This document shows, in pieces, positions 35,087 through 43,591 of a DNA stretch of 64,000 nucleotides. The notes under the pieces were generated by a model. It saw only the letters and a program-made list of their open reading frames with translations. It was not told where the DNA came from and did not search any database. The first letter of the stretch is position 1; each line of letters begins with the position of its first letter. Made by a program: the position numbers and the translations under genes. Source of the DNA: Clostridium sardiniense (GTDB lineage: Bacteria > Bacillota > Clostridia > Clostridiales > Clostridiaceae); assembly GCF_016907995.1 (NCBI RefSeq), contig NZ_JAFBDA010000007.1, positions 114,649-178,648 of the forward strand, read 5' to 3'.

Positions 35087-35654
35087 TCTCTTTTCTAATT
35101 AGTTTATTATACTCTTCTACAGTATTAATGTTTGAAAAGTTATCTTCTTCATTTATATCTATATATCTAGTATTTATATTTTCTAATAAACTTTTAAGTC
35201 TGTAGTTATCTTTTTCAATCATTTCCTCTATAACACCTAAAATACTTTTCTTATAAATGCCACAAAGAGGTTGTATACGCCCATTAACTACTGGAATTAA
35301 AGCATCTTCTACAAAGTCATATTTCCCTAAATACTTTAAAATATCTCTACTTAAAAAAGGCATATCTCCTGCAACTATTAATACAGAAGAGAAGCTAGCC
35401 TTCTTTAATGAAGAATAGATACCACTAATCGGTCCTATGTCTTTAAAATCATCTAAAACTAATATAGCTCTATCTTTAAACTCGCTATATTTGTCTATAT
35501 CATTGCAAGATATTATCTTCTCTTCATAATCTGAAATTGCATTTAATGCTCTTTCTATAAATCTACTTCCCTTAAACTCTAAAAACGCTTTTATTTTATA
35601 GTTCATTCTTGTATTTTTTCCACCTGACAGTATTACTGCACTCTTTCTAATCAT
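35079..35654 (-). CDS. mobA: Molybdenum cofactor guanylyltransferase MobA
   Basis: The 191-residue protein is a small nucleotidyltransferase: AVILSGGKNTRMNYKIKAFL near residue 6 is the GTP-binding signature, VLIVAGDMPFLSRDILKYL near 90 holds the metal-binding Asp, and ALIPVVNGRIQPLCGIY near 118 is typical of MobA. It attaches GMP to molybdenum cofactor, producing MGD. The usual LAGG-x-S-x-RMG-x-DK motif is slightly altered. It is coupled to moeA upstream (2-bp gap) and mobB downstream. Confidence 0.9.
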   Translation of the reverse strand: MIRKSAVILSGGKNTRMNYKIKAFLEFKGSRFIERALNAISDYEEKIISCNDIDKYSEFKDRAILVLDDFKDIGPISGIYSSLKKASFSSVLIVAGDMPFLSRDILKYLGKYDFVEDALIPVVNGRIQPLCGIYKKSILGVIEEMIEKDNYRLKSLLENINTRYIDINEEDNFSNINTVEEYNKLIRKESE

Positions 35655-35656
35655 AA

Positions 35657-36853
35657 TTATATTAATACCTTAACTTTGTCACCTTTCTTTAAAGATGTAT
35701 TGGGTCTTACTTCAAGTATTGCGTTGCTATTTATCATAGTGTGTACTTGACCTGGTGTTTGATATACATTATTTATATGAACTTCATTTTTAGAATTTAT
35801 ATTAACTCTTAAAAATCTTCTCTTGTTTGATACCTTATTAAAATCATCCATTAATATAGCTTCTCTCTCTTTAAGTGCTATTTCATCTGAAGATAGCATC
35901 TTACCTATGACTTCTCTACAAGTAAGTTCAAAGCTTGTAGCCGCTGCAACTGGCGTTCCTGATAACCCTATATATACTTTCCCATCTTTATGAGCTCCAA
36001 ACATCGGAGAACCAGGCTTCATGTCTATCTTCCAAAATAAAATTTCATAACCTGCTTTCTCAGCACTTATTCTAACTCTATCCTTTTCTCCAACAGAAAC
36101 TCCTCCTGTAGAAATTATAATATCGCAATTTTCCTCAAGCTCTTCTATACCCTTAATTATTTCTAGGTCTTCATCACATATAAGACTATAAACTATACTC
36201 TCGCAACCAAGCTCTTGTAATCTACTCTTTAAAAAATATCCATTACTGTTATAGATTTTTCCATACTTTAATTTTGTTCCTGGATTTTGAATCTCATCTC
36301 CAGTATTTAATATTCCAACAACTGGTCTTTTATAAACCTTAATTTTATCAATCCCAAGTGATGCTATACACATTATTTCTGATGATGTTATAAGTACATC
36401 TTTCTTTAAAAGCTTCGTTCCAATCTTAAAGTCTTCTCCTTTATAACAATAATTATCATAAGAATTATGTTCTTTATATATTTTCACTATAGAATCTTTA
36501 TCTTCTAAGGTATCTTCCTGTCTTATAATACAATCAGCTCCATTTGGTATTGGTGCTCCTGTCATTATTCTTATTGCTTCACCTTTTCCCAGTTCTTTTT
36601 CTGATACATAGCCTGCATATATCTTATCTATAGTTTTAAGTTCTATAGGATTTTCTTTAGATGCACCTTTAGTATCCTCTCCTCGTACTGCATATCCATC
36701 TAGAGGTGAACGTGGAAAAGGTGGATTATCAATTTCAGAATATATATCTTCATAAAGTACTCTACCTAATGAATCTTCAATACTAACTTCTTCATAATCC
36801 ATTTTTTTTAATTTACTAAATAATAACTCTCTAGCTTCCTCTAGACTTATCAT
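35657..36853 (-). CDS. moeA: Molybdopterin molybdenumtransferase MoeA
   Basis: The 398-residue protein has the four-part MoeA structure: FPRSPLDGYAVRGEDT near residue 49, IRIMTGAPIPNGADCIIRQED near 90, GILNTGDEIQNPGTKLKYGKIYNSNGY near 175, IISTGGVSVGEKDRV near 243 and KPGSPMFGAHKDGKVYIGLSGTPVAA near 278. It inserts molybdate into adenylated molybdopterin. Length fits canonical MoeA. It follows the molybdoenzyme gene by 71 bp, a gap containing a short hairpin that may set the ratio of enzyme to cofactor-synthesis transcripts. Confidence 0.93.
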   Translation of the reverse strand: MISLEEARELLFSKLKKMDYEEVSIEDSLGRVLYEDIYSEIDNPPFPRSPLDGYAVRGEDTKGASKENPIELKTIDKIYAGYVSEKELGKGEAIRIMTGAPIPNGADCIIRQEDTLEDKDSIVKIYKEHNSYDNYCYKGEDFKIGTKLLKKDVLITSSEIMCIASLGIDKIKVYKRPVVGILNTGDEIQNPGTKLKYGKIYNSNGYFLKSRLQELGCESIVYSLICDEDLEIIKGIEELEENCDIIISTGGVSVGEKDRVRISAEKAGYEILFWKIDMKPGSPMFGAHKDGKVYIGLSGTPVAAATSFELTCREVIGKMLSSDEIALKEREAILMDDFNKVSNKRRFLRVNINSKNEVHINNVYQTPGQVHTMINSNAILEVRPNTSLKKGDKVKVLI

Positions 36854-36881
36854 AATACACTCTCTCCTTAAAATTAATAAT

Positions 36882-36911
36882 AATGCTCACTCCTTATGCA
36901 GAATGAGCATT
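36882..36911 (-). terminator. Hairpin in the molybdoenzyme-moeA gap (attenuator or processing site)
   Basis: On the minus strand AATGCTCA (36904-36911) pairs with TGAGCATT (36882-36889) around a 14-base loop and is followed by ATTATTAATTTT. It is weaker than the other terminators here and more likely partial. Confidence 0.4.
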
Positions 36912-36924
36912 AAATTTAATTATT

Positions 36925-39000
36925 TTATTTCTTTATATTAATCGTTACATATTTGTATGATGGTTCTCTTGAGTAAGTATCAAAAGCCCCTTTTGTTAAA
37001 GTATTAATTTCAATATAATGCATTGGACCATATGCTTGATCTTTCTTAAGTCCAGCATTTATTTTAGCTTTTACTTTAACCACTTCTCCATTTGATGATG
37101 ATACTTCAATCATATCTCCATCTTCTATACCATGAGCTTTAGCTATCTCTTCACTTATTTCTATATAAGCTTCAGCTGATGTAGTCTTTGTAACTATTGG
37201 TATTTCTCTTGTTCTAGTTTGAGTATGCCATTGTCCTACAGTACCTCTTCCTGTATTTAATATGTAAGGATACTCTTTACTTTGCTTTTCTTTATTCTCC
37301 TTTACATCTTCATACATAAACTTCATCTTACCATTTGGTCTGTAGTACTTTCCATCTTCAAAAAGTCTTCTTTCATCTTGCTCTAATTTATCACCCTTTT
37401 TAAATGGCCACTGAACTCCTCTACTCTCTCTAATCATATCATATTCTACACCTGTTATATCACAAGGCATTCCTTCTGATGATTTTTTAAGAAGTTCAAA
37501 TACATCTCTTGGAGTTTTCCACATTTCTAATTCTTTTTCTTTACCTATAGCCTTACCTATCCCAGTTAGTATTTCAAAATCAGTAAGTTCATTTTCACCT
37601 TTTTCAATTAAAGGTACTAATGCAGACATTCTACGTTCTGTATTTATATATGTACCATTTTTCTTTATTCCAGGTATTGCTGGTAAGAATAAATCACAAA
37701 GTTTTGCAGTATCTGTATCACTATATAAATCTTGCACTACTAAGAAATCAATTTTTTCTGCTGCTTCTTTAAACTTATTATTATCAATCCATGAGTCAGC
37801 TGGGTTTGTTGAAACTATCCAAAGTGCTTTCATAGTTCCATCTAATGCACCTTGTATTATCTCTGGATACGCCATTGTTGGCTTAGTTGGGATATATTCA
37901 TCCTTTATTCCCATAACCTTAGTTATAAACTTTCTATCCTCTTCACTTGCGTAATCTCTTCCAGCATAAAGACATGCAGTATTACTGTATAGTCTTGATC
38001 CCATAGCATTACATTGACCTGTAATTGAATTTGGACCTGTTCCTTCTCTTCCTATATTTCCAGTCATTACAGCAATATTTATTATTGCTTGTGCTGTTCT
38101 AACTGCCTCATATCCTTGATTAACTCCCATAGTCCACCAGAATGAAACTTTTTCTCCATTATGTATAGTTTCAGCCAATCTTTCTGTTTCTTCTATTGTT
38201 ATTCCTGTATTTTCAAGAACATTCTCTAACTTATATTTACTAACATGTTCTTTGAATCCTTCAAAGTCTTCTGTATACTTTTCAATATATCCTTCATCAA
38301 TATACCCTTTTTGTATAAGAACATTAGCTAATGTATAAAGAAATTCTAAGTCAGCCTTTGGCTTTATTCCATACCATTCATCTGCAAATTTTGTAGTTTC
38401 TGATTTTCTAGGATCTATAACTATCTTTTTAGCACCCTTATTTTTTCTTATTCTTCCCCATAATACTGGATGTGCTACAGCTGGATTTGCTCCTATAAAT
38501 ATCATTGTATCAGAAAGTTCTAAATCATTTAAAGTATATGGTGGAGCATCAAATCCAAAGCTTTGTTTATATGCTACAACAGATGTTGCCATACAAAGTC
38601 TTGTATTACCATCTCCATGCATTCCCATAAATCCTCTTCCAACTAATCCAAGTAGAGCCATCTCCTCCATTGGTAATTGTCCTGTACTTATAAATGCTGC
38701 ACTTTCTTTACCATACTTTTCTTGTATTTCTGTCATTCTCTCTGCAAAGACCTTAAACGCTTCATCCCATGATATTTCATGCATTTTTCCATCTTCACCT
38801 CTAAGTAGAGGTAGTCTTTGAGCACCGTATTCAGTACATTGTTTATCTAAATTTAAACCCTTAATACAAGCAGTACCTGCATTTACTGGGTAATCTTTAT
38901 CACCTAATATTTTTACTATTTTTCCGTCTTCCACACTAAAATCTAGATTACATCCTGTAGAACAGTAATTACACACAGATTGTTTAACTTCCATTAACAA
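36925..39000 (-). CDS. Molybdopterin oxidoreductase, Nas/Nap-type nitrate reductase catalytic subunit
   Basis: The 691-residue protein is a DMSO-reductase-family enzyme with an N-terminal 4Fe-4S site (C10-x2-C13-x3-C17 and C45) and two MGD-binding halves. The metal ligand region GDGNTRLCMATSVVAYKQSFG places a Cys (residue 136), not selenocysteine, on molybdenum. The following DAPPYTLNDLELSDTMIFIG resembles assimilatory and periplasmic nitrate reductases more than formate dehydrogenases. There is no Tat signal, so it is cytoplasmic, perhaps taking electrons from ferredoxin or rubredoxin; no electron-transfer subunit gene follows. The start may be TTG at 39000 (good spacing from GGAG) or ATG at 38994. 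It heads a complete Moco operon and has a Crp/Fnr-type box upstream. Confidence 0.82.
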   Translation of the reverse strand: MLMEVKQSVCNYCSTGCNLDFSVEDGKIVKILGDKDYPVNAGTACIKGLNLDKQCTEYGAQRLPLLRGEDGKMHEISWDEAFKVFAERMTEIQEKYGKESAAFISTGQLPMEEMALLGLVGRGFMGMHGDGNTRLCMATSVVAYKQSFGFDAPPYTLNDLELSDTMIFIGANPAVAHPVLWGRIRKNKGAKKIVIDPRKSETTKFADEWYGIKPKADLEFLYTLANVLIQKGYIDEGYIEKYTEDFEGFKEHVSKYKLENVLENTGITIEETERLAETIHNGEKVSFWWTMGVNQGYEAVRTAQAIINIAVMTGNIGREGTGPNSITGQCNAMGSRLYSNTACLYAGRDYASEEDRKFITKVMGIKDEYIPTKPTMAYPEIIQGALDGTMKALWIVSTNPADSWIDNNKFKEAAEKIDFLVVQDLYSDTDTAKLCDLFLPAIPGIKKNGTYINTERRMSALVPLIEKGENELTDFEILTGIGKAIGKEKELEMWKTPRDVFELLKKSSEGMPCDITGVEYDMIRESRGVQWPFKKGDKLEQDERRLFEDGKYYRPNGKMKFMYEDVKENKEKQSKEYPYILNTGRGTVGQWHTQTRTREIPIVTKTTSAEAYIEISEEIAKAHGIEDGDMIEVSSSNGEVVKVKAKINAGLKKDQAYGPMHYIEINTLTKGAFDTYSREPSYKYVTINIKK

Positions 39001-39036
39001 TTCATCTCCTTAATTTAAACGCCATATTTAGTTATA

Positions 39037-39079
39037 ATTTTAACAGTATCTTTATTCAATAAATGTGATAATCATCACA
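39037..39079 (-). promoter_or_regulatory. Crp/Fnr-family box and promoter of the nitrate reductase/Moco operon
   Basis: TGTGATAATCATCACA (39064-39079) is a perfect inverted repeat of the Crp/Fnr superfamily type. On the minus strand TAAAAT (39037-39042) is a plausible -10; with a start near 39030 the box centre is at -41.5, the classic class II activation position. Confidence 0.65.
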
Positions 39080-39114
39080 AATTATATTTTGTTCACAGTT
39101 TGTTTACAATTTTT

Positions 39115-39157
39115 CGTGATAAATATCACATTTTTCTTTTTGCTAATTCTTTATTAT
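39115..39157 (+). promoter_or_regulatory. Crp/Fnr-family box and promoter of the small membrane protein and TDT channel genes
   Basis: CGTGATAAATATCACA (39115-39130) differs from a perfect inverted repeat by one base. TATTAT (39152-39157) is placed as a -10 so that the box centre is again at -41.5 of a start near 39164. The two boxes are 51 bp apart, about five helical turns. Confidence 0.6.
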
Positions 39158-39204
39158 CATAGTATATTATTAATAATATTTACTATGGAAAGAGAGGGAT
39201 TTCT

Positions 39205-39315
39205 TTGAAAAAAAAGAATTCACAAGAGTTAAAAGCTACTCCATTAGTTAAAGTTCTTGCTTTACTTGGTTTTTGCTTTTCTTTGTTAATAATTTATCTA
39301 ATTCAAATTTTATAA
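39205..39315 (+). CDS. Small single-span membrane protein (36 aa)
   Basis: A TTG at 39205 preceded by AGAGAGGGA opens a 36-codon frame starting MKKKNSQELKATPLVKVLAL, continuing into a hydrophobic helix (about residues 14-35) and ending with TAA at 39313-39315. The basic N-terminus and single membrane helix suggest a small inner-membrane protein with its N-terminus in the cytoplasm. It lies between a Crp/Fnr-type promoter and the TDT channel gene, 47 bp upstream of the latter, so the two are probably co-transcribed. No family recognised; it could assist the channel or be a small regulator. Confidence 0.55.
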   Translation: MKKKNSQELKATPLVKVLALLGFCFSLLIIYLIQIL

Positions 39316-39362
39316 TACATTAATACTAAATGTATATTAAGAAATAATTTCGAGGTGATTTT

Positions 39363-40328
39363 TTGAACAATAATAGTATTTCCAAAATAGAGCTAAAGGA
39401 ATACCCTATAGCATTTATCGGTACATGTCTTGGTGCAGTTACCCTTACTAATTTATATGATAATTTTGAATTTACAGCAGTCAGATCAATCTTTATATTT
39501 ATAGGATGTTTAGCTCTAATATTCGCTGCTTATAAAGTATTAAGACATCCTGATGTTGTATGGAATGAAATGAATAATACAATTTTAATGGCATTATATC
39601 CAACTTCAACAATGCTTCTAATGAACATAGGTGTATATTTCCTTAAATTTAATTATGCACTTGGAAAAGGATTATGGTTTTTTGGACTAATATTAAATGT
39701 TATATTTGTTTTGTTCTTCCTAGTAAGACACGTTATAATTGGATTTAATATGAAATTTGTGCTGCCTTGTTGGTACGCACTTTTAGTTGGTGTTTCTGTT
39801 TCTTGCACTACTAGTCCTCAGATGCATGAAACAGCATTAGTTAAGCCAATATTTTATTTTGTAGTTATAGCATTTTTAACATTCTTACCTGTAGTTATAT
39901 ATAGACTTTGTACTTTAGAAGTGCCGGATGAACATTATCCATTAATTGCAATTTTTGCAGCGCCTGCAAGTCTTTGTACTATAAGCTATATAACATTATT
40001 TAAGGATGCTAATATATACATAGTAATGTTCTTCTTTGCATTAACACTACTTACAACTTTATTTGTTTATATTAATTTCCCTAAATTCTTTTCATTAAGA
40101 TTTAATCCAACATTTGCAGCCCTTACATTCCCACTTGCTGTTTCATTTGCAGCATCATTTAAAGTAAAGGGATACTTAGCAAGCCTTGGATATACTACAG
40201 CATCAAGAATTGTAACTGAAATAGCTGGTATTGAATTCTTTATTGCAACTGCAGTTATAGGATTTGTATTCTATAAGTTTGTATTTACTTTCCTATTTAA
40301 CATACCAGCAAGGAAATTTACTAAATAA
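39363..40328 (+). CDS. TDT/SLAC1-family anion channel or transporter
   Basis: The 321-residue protein has about ten membrane segments and the TDT (TehA/SLAC1/Mae1) pattern: YPIAFIGTCLGAVTL at the N-terminus, TTSPQMHETALVKPIFY near residue 150 and NPTFAALTFPLAVSFAASFKVKGYL near 240. The family carries anions such as nitrate, chloride, sulfite or C4-dicarboxylates. The start is TTG at 39363 with GAGGTGA upstream. Divergence from the nitrate reductase operon through paired Crp/Fnr-type boxes points to movement of nitrate, nitrite or another anaerobically relevant anion (inference). Confidence 0.78.
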   Translation: MNNNSISKIELKEYPIAFIGTCLGAVTLTNLYDNFEFTAVRSIFIFIGCLALIFAAYKVLRHPDVVWNEMNNTILMALYPTSTMLLMNIGVYFLKFNYALGKGLWFFGLILNVIFVLFFLVRHVIIGFNMKFVLPCWYALLVGVSVSCTTSPQMHETALVKPIFYFVVIAFLTFLPVVIYRLCTLEVPDEHYPLIAIFAAPASLCTISYITLFKDANIYIVMFFFALTLLTTLFVYINFPKFFSLRFNPTFAALTFPLAVSFAASFKVKGYLASLGYTTASRIVTEIAGIEFFIATAVIGFVFYKFVFTFLFNIPARKFTK

Positions 40329-40365
40329 TTTTTATTATTTCCTAAAACATTAATAAAATTACTAT

Positions 40366-40399
40366 AAAAAAGCTACCACAAATCTTGTGGTAGCTTTTT
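40366..40399. terminator. Bidirectional terminator between the TDT channel and YccA-like genes
   Basis: AAAAAGCTACCACAA and TTGTGGTAGCTTTTT form a perfect 15-bp stem with a 2-3 base loop. The A/T runs at its ends serve both strands. Confidence 0.88.
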
Positions 40400-40411
40400 A
40401 CTTATTATGAA

Positions 40412-41131
40412 CTAATCATTGCTTGAGAATATCTTCGCTAATAATTGTAATATCTCCATGTATAACCAGATTAATGTTACCATTAATCCAAATGCTCCAT
40501 ACCATTCCATATATTTTGGTGCTCCATATTGAACTCCTCTTAATATAAAGTCATAGTCTTGCATTAAGCTTATTGTAGCAATAATTACAACAGCTAAACT
40601 AAATATAATACCTATTGGACCATTACTGTATATTGGTAATGTTATTCCAAACCACATAAGGACAATTCCTATTAATGATGTAATTATTATTGTCCCAATT
40701 GCTATCATTACACCTTTTCTAGTTCTTTCTGCTATGCTAGGTCTCTTGCCATATATTGTAACAGTTACTACAACTGCAACAATTGTAAGCATAATTGCTG
40801 GTAGTACTATTCCAGGATACATAGCATTAAATAATTGTGATATACTTCCTAAAAGTAATCCTTCAAAAGCTGCGTAAATTACTGCTGTAAACTGTGATGC
40901 CTTTGGTGAAAAGCTTGTTATCATAGCTACGATAAATGTTCCTATAGCAACTACTCCCATTATTCCAGCACTATAAGGTATATAAAACCAACTATATACA
41001 AATGATGCTGCAACTATTGCAAGTAGAATTAATATCTTTACTATTGTTCCTCCAATAGTCATTGTAGTTCCATCTGCAACTGCACTCTTAAATCCCTTTT
41101 CTAATGCTGGATTAGTTTCTCCTATATTCAT
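40412..41131 (-). CDS. Bax inhibitor-1/YccA family membrane protein
   Basis: The 239-residue protein has seven predicted membrane segments and the family stretch AVIYAAFEGLLLGSISQLFNA near residue 85, plus SLMQDYDFILRGVQYGAPKYMEWYGAFGL near the C-terminus. It belongs to the larger YccA-like branch (N-terminal MNIGETNPALEKGFKSAVAD). Relatives act as calcium-leak or pH-sensitive channels or as FtsH modulators; the role here is unknown. The ATG at 41131 follows AAGGGAGATG; an upstream in-frame start at 41164 has no ribosome site. It follows the S4 paralogue but is separated from it by a terminator. Confidence 0.83.
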   Translation of the reverse strand: MNIGETNPALEKGFKSAVADGTTMTIGGTIVKILILLAIVAASFVYSWFYIPYSAGIMGVVAIGTFIVAMITSFSPKASQFTAVIYAAFEGLLLGSISQLFNAMYPGIVLPAIMLTIVAVVVTVTIYGKRPSIAERTRKGVMIAIGTIIITSLIGIVLMWFGITLPIYSNGPIGIIFSLAVVIIATISLMQDYDFILRGVQYGAPKYMEWYGAFGLMVTLIWLYMEILQLLAKIFSSND

Positions 41132-41251
41132 ATAAACATCTCCCTTCAAATTTAATTCTATCACTTTATAAAGTTATTATACATTGTAATTGTGTCAATT
41201 TATTGTATGTTTTCATTTTTCATAAAAATTTTTATAATTTATTATATAAAA

Positions 41252-41287
41252 ATAAGTATTAGGCTCCTGCACGAGCCTAATACTTAT
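41252..41287 (-). terminator. Terminator of the S4 paralogue gene
   Basis: On the minus strand ATAAGTATTAGGCTC pairs with GAGCCTAATACTTAT around a six-base loop, followed by TTTTTATA. Confidence 0.88.
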
Positions 41288-41333
41288 CTTATGGCAAAAT
41301 ATACTGTATTTATATATGAAGGCTTTTTTATTA

Positions 41334-41927
41334 TTATTTAGAGTAGAATTCGACTATTAGTTGTTCATCTATTTCTATTGGCAACTCATTTCTCTCTGGT
41401 TCTCTTACATAAGTTCCAATAAAGTTATCCACATCTTTTTCTATGTATGGTAAGCTATTTAATTCATTTTCTTTAAATGTATTAGTAAAAAGTTCTACTT
41501 TACGTGATTTTTCTCTAAGCATCACTTTATCTCCTGGCTTAAGCTTATATGAAGGAATATTTACCTTCTCCCCATTGACTAGAAAATGTCCATGATTAAC
41601 CATTTGTCTACTAGCTCTAATTGAGCTTGCAAATCCCATTCTGTAAACCATATTATCAAGTCTTGATTCAAGTCTTAATAATAAAGCTTCACCTGGTTGT
41701 CTTTTTGATTTAAAGGCTTCTTTTACGTATCTTGAAAATTGCTTTTCTAATACTCCATAGTAAGCTCTTAATCTTTGTTTTTCTAATAGTCTTACACCAT
41801 AGTCAGATAATTTTTTATCTGCTCTACTTGTACCTCTAGCGGCACGCTTCATTGCATTAGGATGACCTATAACATTAAGTCCTAATCTTCTACACATCTT
41901 AAAGCGTGGTCCTCTCATTTTAGCCAT
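41334..41927 (-). CDS. rpsD: 30S ribosomal protein S4, Cys-poor stand-alone paralogue
   Basis: The 197-residue protein is a complete S4: an N-terminal domain with [20 protein letters not shown] and [20 protein letters not shown], then the S4 RNA-binding domain with [35 protein letters not shown]4 nucleates 30S assembly on 16S rRNA. The N-terminus has only one Cys (Cys12) where zinc-binding S4 proteins have four, so this is the zinc-free type. It stands alone rather than in the alpha operon with rpsM, rpsK and rpoA, suggesting a second S4 copy. A Fur-family box lies 60 bp upstream. It starts ATGGCTAAAATG after AGGAGG. Confidence 0.93.
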   Translation of the reverse strand: MAKMRGPRFKMCRRLGLNVIGHPNAMKRAARGTSRADKKLSDYGVRLLEKQRLRAYYGVLEKQFSRYVKEAFKSKRQPGEALLLRLESRLDNMVYRMGFASSIRASRQMVNHGHFLVNGEKVNIPSYKLKPGDKVMLREKSRKVELFTNTFKENELNSLPYIEKDVDNFIGTYVREPERNELPIEIDEQLIVEFYSK

Positions 41928-41985
41928 CTATTTACCTCCTATAAAAATACTTTATGGAAACATAATAACATAATATTTCTCTTAT

Positions 41986-42000
41986 TGAAAATGATTATCA
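41986..42000. promoter_or_regulatory. Fur-family operator candidate upstream of the S4 paralogue
   Basis: TGAAAATGATTATCA matches the Fur 7-1-7 consensus TGATAAT-N-ATTATCA at all but one position, and the run continues TTATTA toward the classical 19-bp Fur box. It lies 59 bp before the S4 start, where it would overlap a promoter (a TATTAT -10 candidate follows on the minus strand). Zur and PerR boxes are related, so the metal cannot be fixed by eye. Confidence 0.6.
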
Positions 42001-42230
42001 TTATTAAATTATCTTATTTTTTGTATTTATCTTCGTTTTTCGATATTTTTCTCACTTTTATGTAACTTTACATATTATATAAAAGTATTTAACTTATATA
42101 TTAAGATTACTCTTTATAAATTCAATAGAATTTGTATCAAGATTTATCATCAGTAATATATTAGTAAGTGTTAGGATAAAGATTTATTTCTACTAATTAT
42201 TAATTTTATTCACTTATTATTAAATGTTTT

Positions 42231-42273
42231 TGTAACTGTAATCACATTTTTATTTTTCCATATGTGGTAACAT
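42231..42273 (+). promoter_or_regulatory. Degenerate Crp/Fnr-type box before the flavodiiron gene
   Basis: TGTAACTGTAATCACA (42231-42246) keeps the perfect right half ATCACA and four of six bases of the left half. Its centre is 41.5 bp upstream of the start implied by TAACAT (42268-42273), the same geometry as the two boxes at 39 kb. Confidence 0.35.
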
Positions 42274-42317
42274 TATCTTATACAAAAGATTTGAGTTTTA
42301 TGAGGAGGGCAAAATTA

Positions 42318-43544
42318 ATGATAAAAACTGAAAAATTAAATGAAAATTCTTATTGTATTGGAAAAATAGATGATAGGGACGTTCCATTTCATAGACTTAT
42401 TTTGAAGAAAGGAACTACTTACAATAGCTATCTATTAAAAACTAATAAACCAACAGTTATTGATACCGTTGATATGATGTTTGGTAAATCTTATATAGAT
42501 AATCTTTCAGAACTAATAAATTTAGAAGATATTAAATATATCGTTATTAATCATACAGAACCAGATCACTCTGGTGCATTAGGCTCACTTGCAATAAGAG
42601 CAAAGGATGCTACTATCGTATGTACAGAACCTGCTGTATATGAACTTAAAGAAATGTATAGATTACAAAATAGAAATTTCTTAGTTGTGAAAGATGGAGA
42701 TAAATTAGATATTGGTGGTAAAACCTTATTATTTAAAATAACTCCTTATCTTCATACTAAAGAAACAATGATTACTTACTGCATAGAAGATAAAACATTA
42801 TTCTCATGTGATATATTTAGTACACATGTTGCAGTTAAAGATTATTTTAATGATACATGTGGATTTGATATAACAGAGGATTTCATTTCATACTATAATG
42901 CAATTATGAAACCTCATAGATCTTATGTCAGAATAATGCTAGATTCTATAAAAAATTTAGATATAAAAATGATTTGTCCATCTCACGGATTTATAATCAG
43001 AAAAGATGTAGATAAATTTATTAAAATATATGATGATTTAAGCCAAACTAAAAATAATAATAAAAAGGTGGTTATTGTATATACTACTATTAGACAGAAT
43101 ACTAAAAAGATAGCTGAAATGTTTAAAGACTTAATCTCAAATAATAATATAGAAGTTCTATTATTTAATGCCGATAAAGATTCATCAGATGAAATAATAA
43201 AAGCTATTGAAAATTCTGATTGTACTTTATTTGGTACTTCAACAAGATATGGAGACATGGTCGGAAACATGGAAGTATTACTTAAATTACTTCAAAATAA
43301 AGATTTAAAAGGAATTCTTGCTGGAGCCTTTGGTTCATTTGGTTGGAGTGGCGAAGGTATTGAATTAATACAAGAGTATTTAAATAAGACTAATATGACT
43401 ATATTGAATACTTCAAGTATAATCAAATCTACTGGTATGAATGATGTTGAGTTTCCAGTTAGAATAAGATTCTCAATAGGTGATGAAGAAGCAGATAAAA
43501 TTAGAAGAGCTGCTTACTACATTGTAGATTTATTATTAAGCTAA
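42318..43544 (+). CDS. fprA: Flavodiiron protein (FprA-type oxygen or nitric oxide reductase)
   Basis: The 408-residue protein joins a metallo-beta-lactamase-like diiron domain to a C-terminal flavodoxin domain. The diiron ligands are visible in HTEPDHSGAL (HxExDH, near residue 80), a His in PYLHTKETM, Asp in FSCDIFSTHV and His in CPSHGFI. The flavodoxin half shows VVIVYTTIRQNTKKIAEMF and GTSTRYGDMVGNMEVLL. FprA proteins reduce O2 to water and/or NO to N2O with electrons from rubredoxin, whose gene is next. The ATG at 42318 follows GAGGAGGGC; an earlier start at 42264 would add an unrelated 18-residue N-terminus. Cytoplasmic. Confidence 0.93.
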   Translation: MIKTEKLNENSYCIGKIDDRDVPFHRLILKKGTTYNSYLLKTNKPTVIDTVDMMFGKSYIDNLSELINLEDIKYIVINHTEPDHSGALGSLAIRAKDATIVCTEPAVYELKEMYRLQNRNFLVVKDGDKLDIGGKTLLFKITPYLHTKETMITYCIEDKTLFSCDIFSTHVAVKDYFNDTCGFDITEDFISYYNAIMKPHRSYVRIMLDSIKNLDIKMICPSHGFIIRKDVDKFIKIYDDLSQTKNNNKKVVIVYTTIRQNTKKIAEMFKDLISNNNIEVLLFNADKDSSDEIIKAIENSDCTLFGTSTRYGDMVGNMEVLLKLLQNKDLKGILAGAFGSFGWSGEGIELIQEYLNKTNMTILNTSSIIKSTGMNDVEFPVRIRFSIGDEEADKIRRAAYYIVDLLLS

Positions 43545-43591
43545 ATAAAAAATTTATTATATAAAATAAACAATATTAGGAGGAATTTATT

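Noticed and set aside
36925..39000. Formate dehydrogenase with selenocysteine
   Set aside because: The molybdenum-ligand position is an ordinary TGT-type Cys codon in LCMATS, there is no in-frame TGA, and the surrounding motif is nitrate reductase-like.
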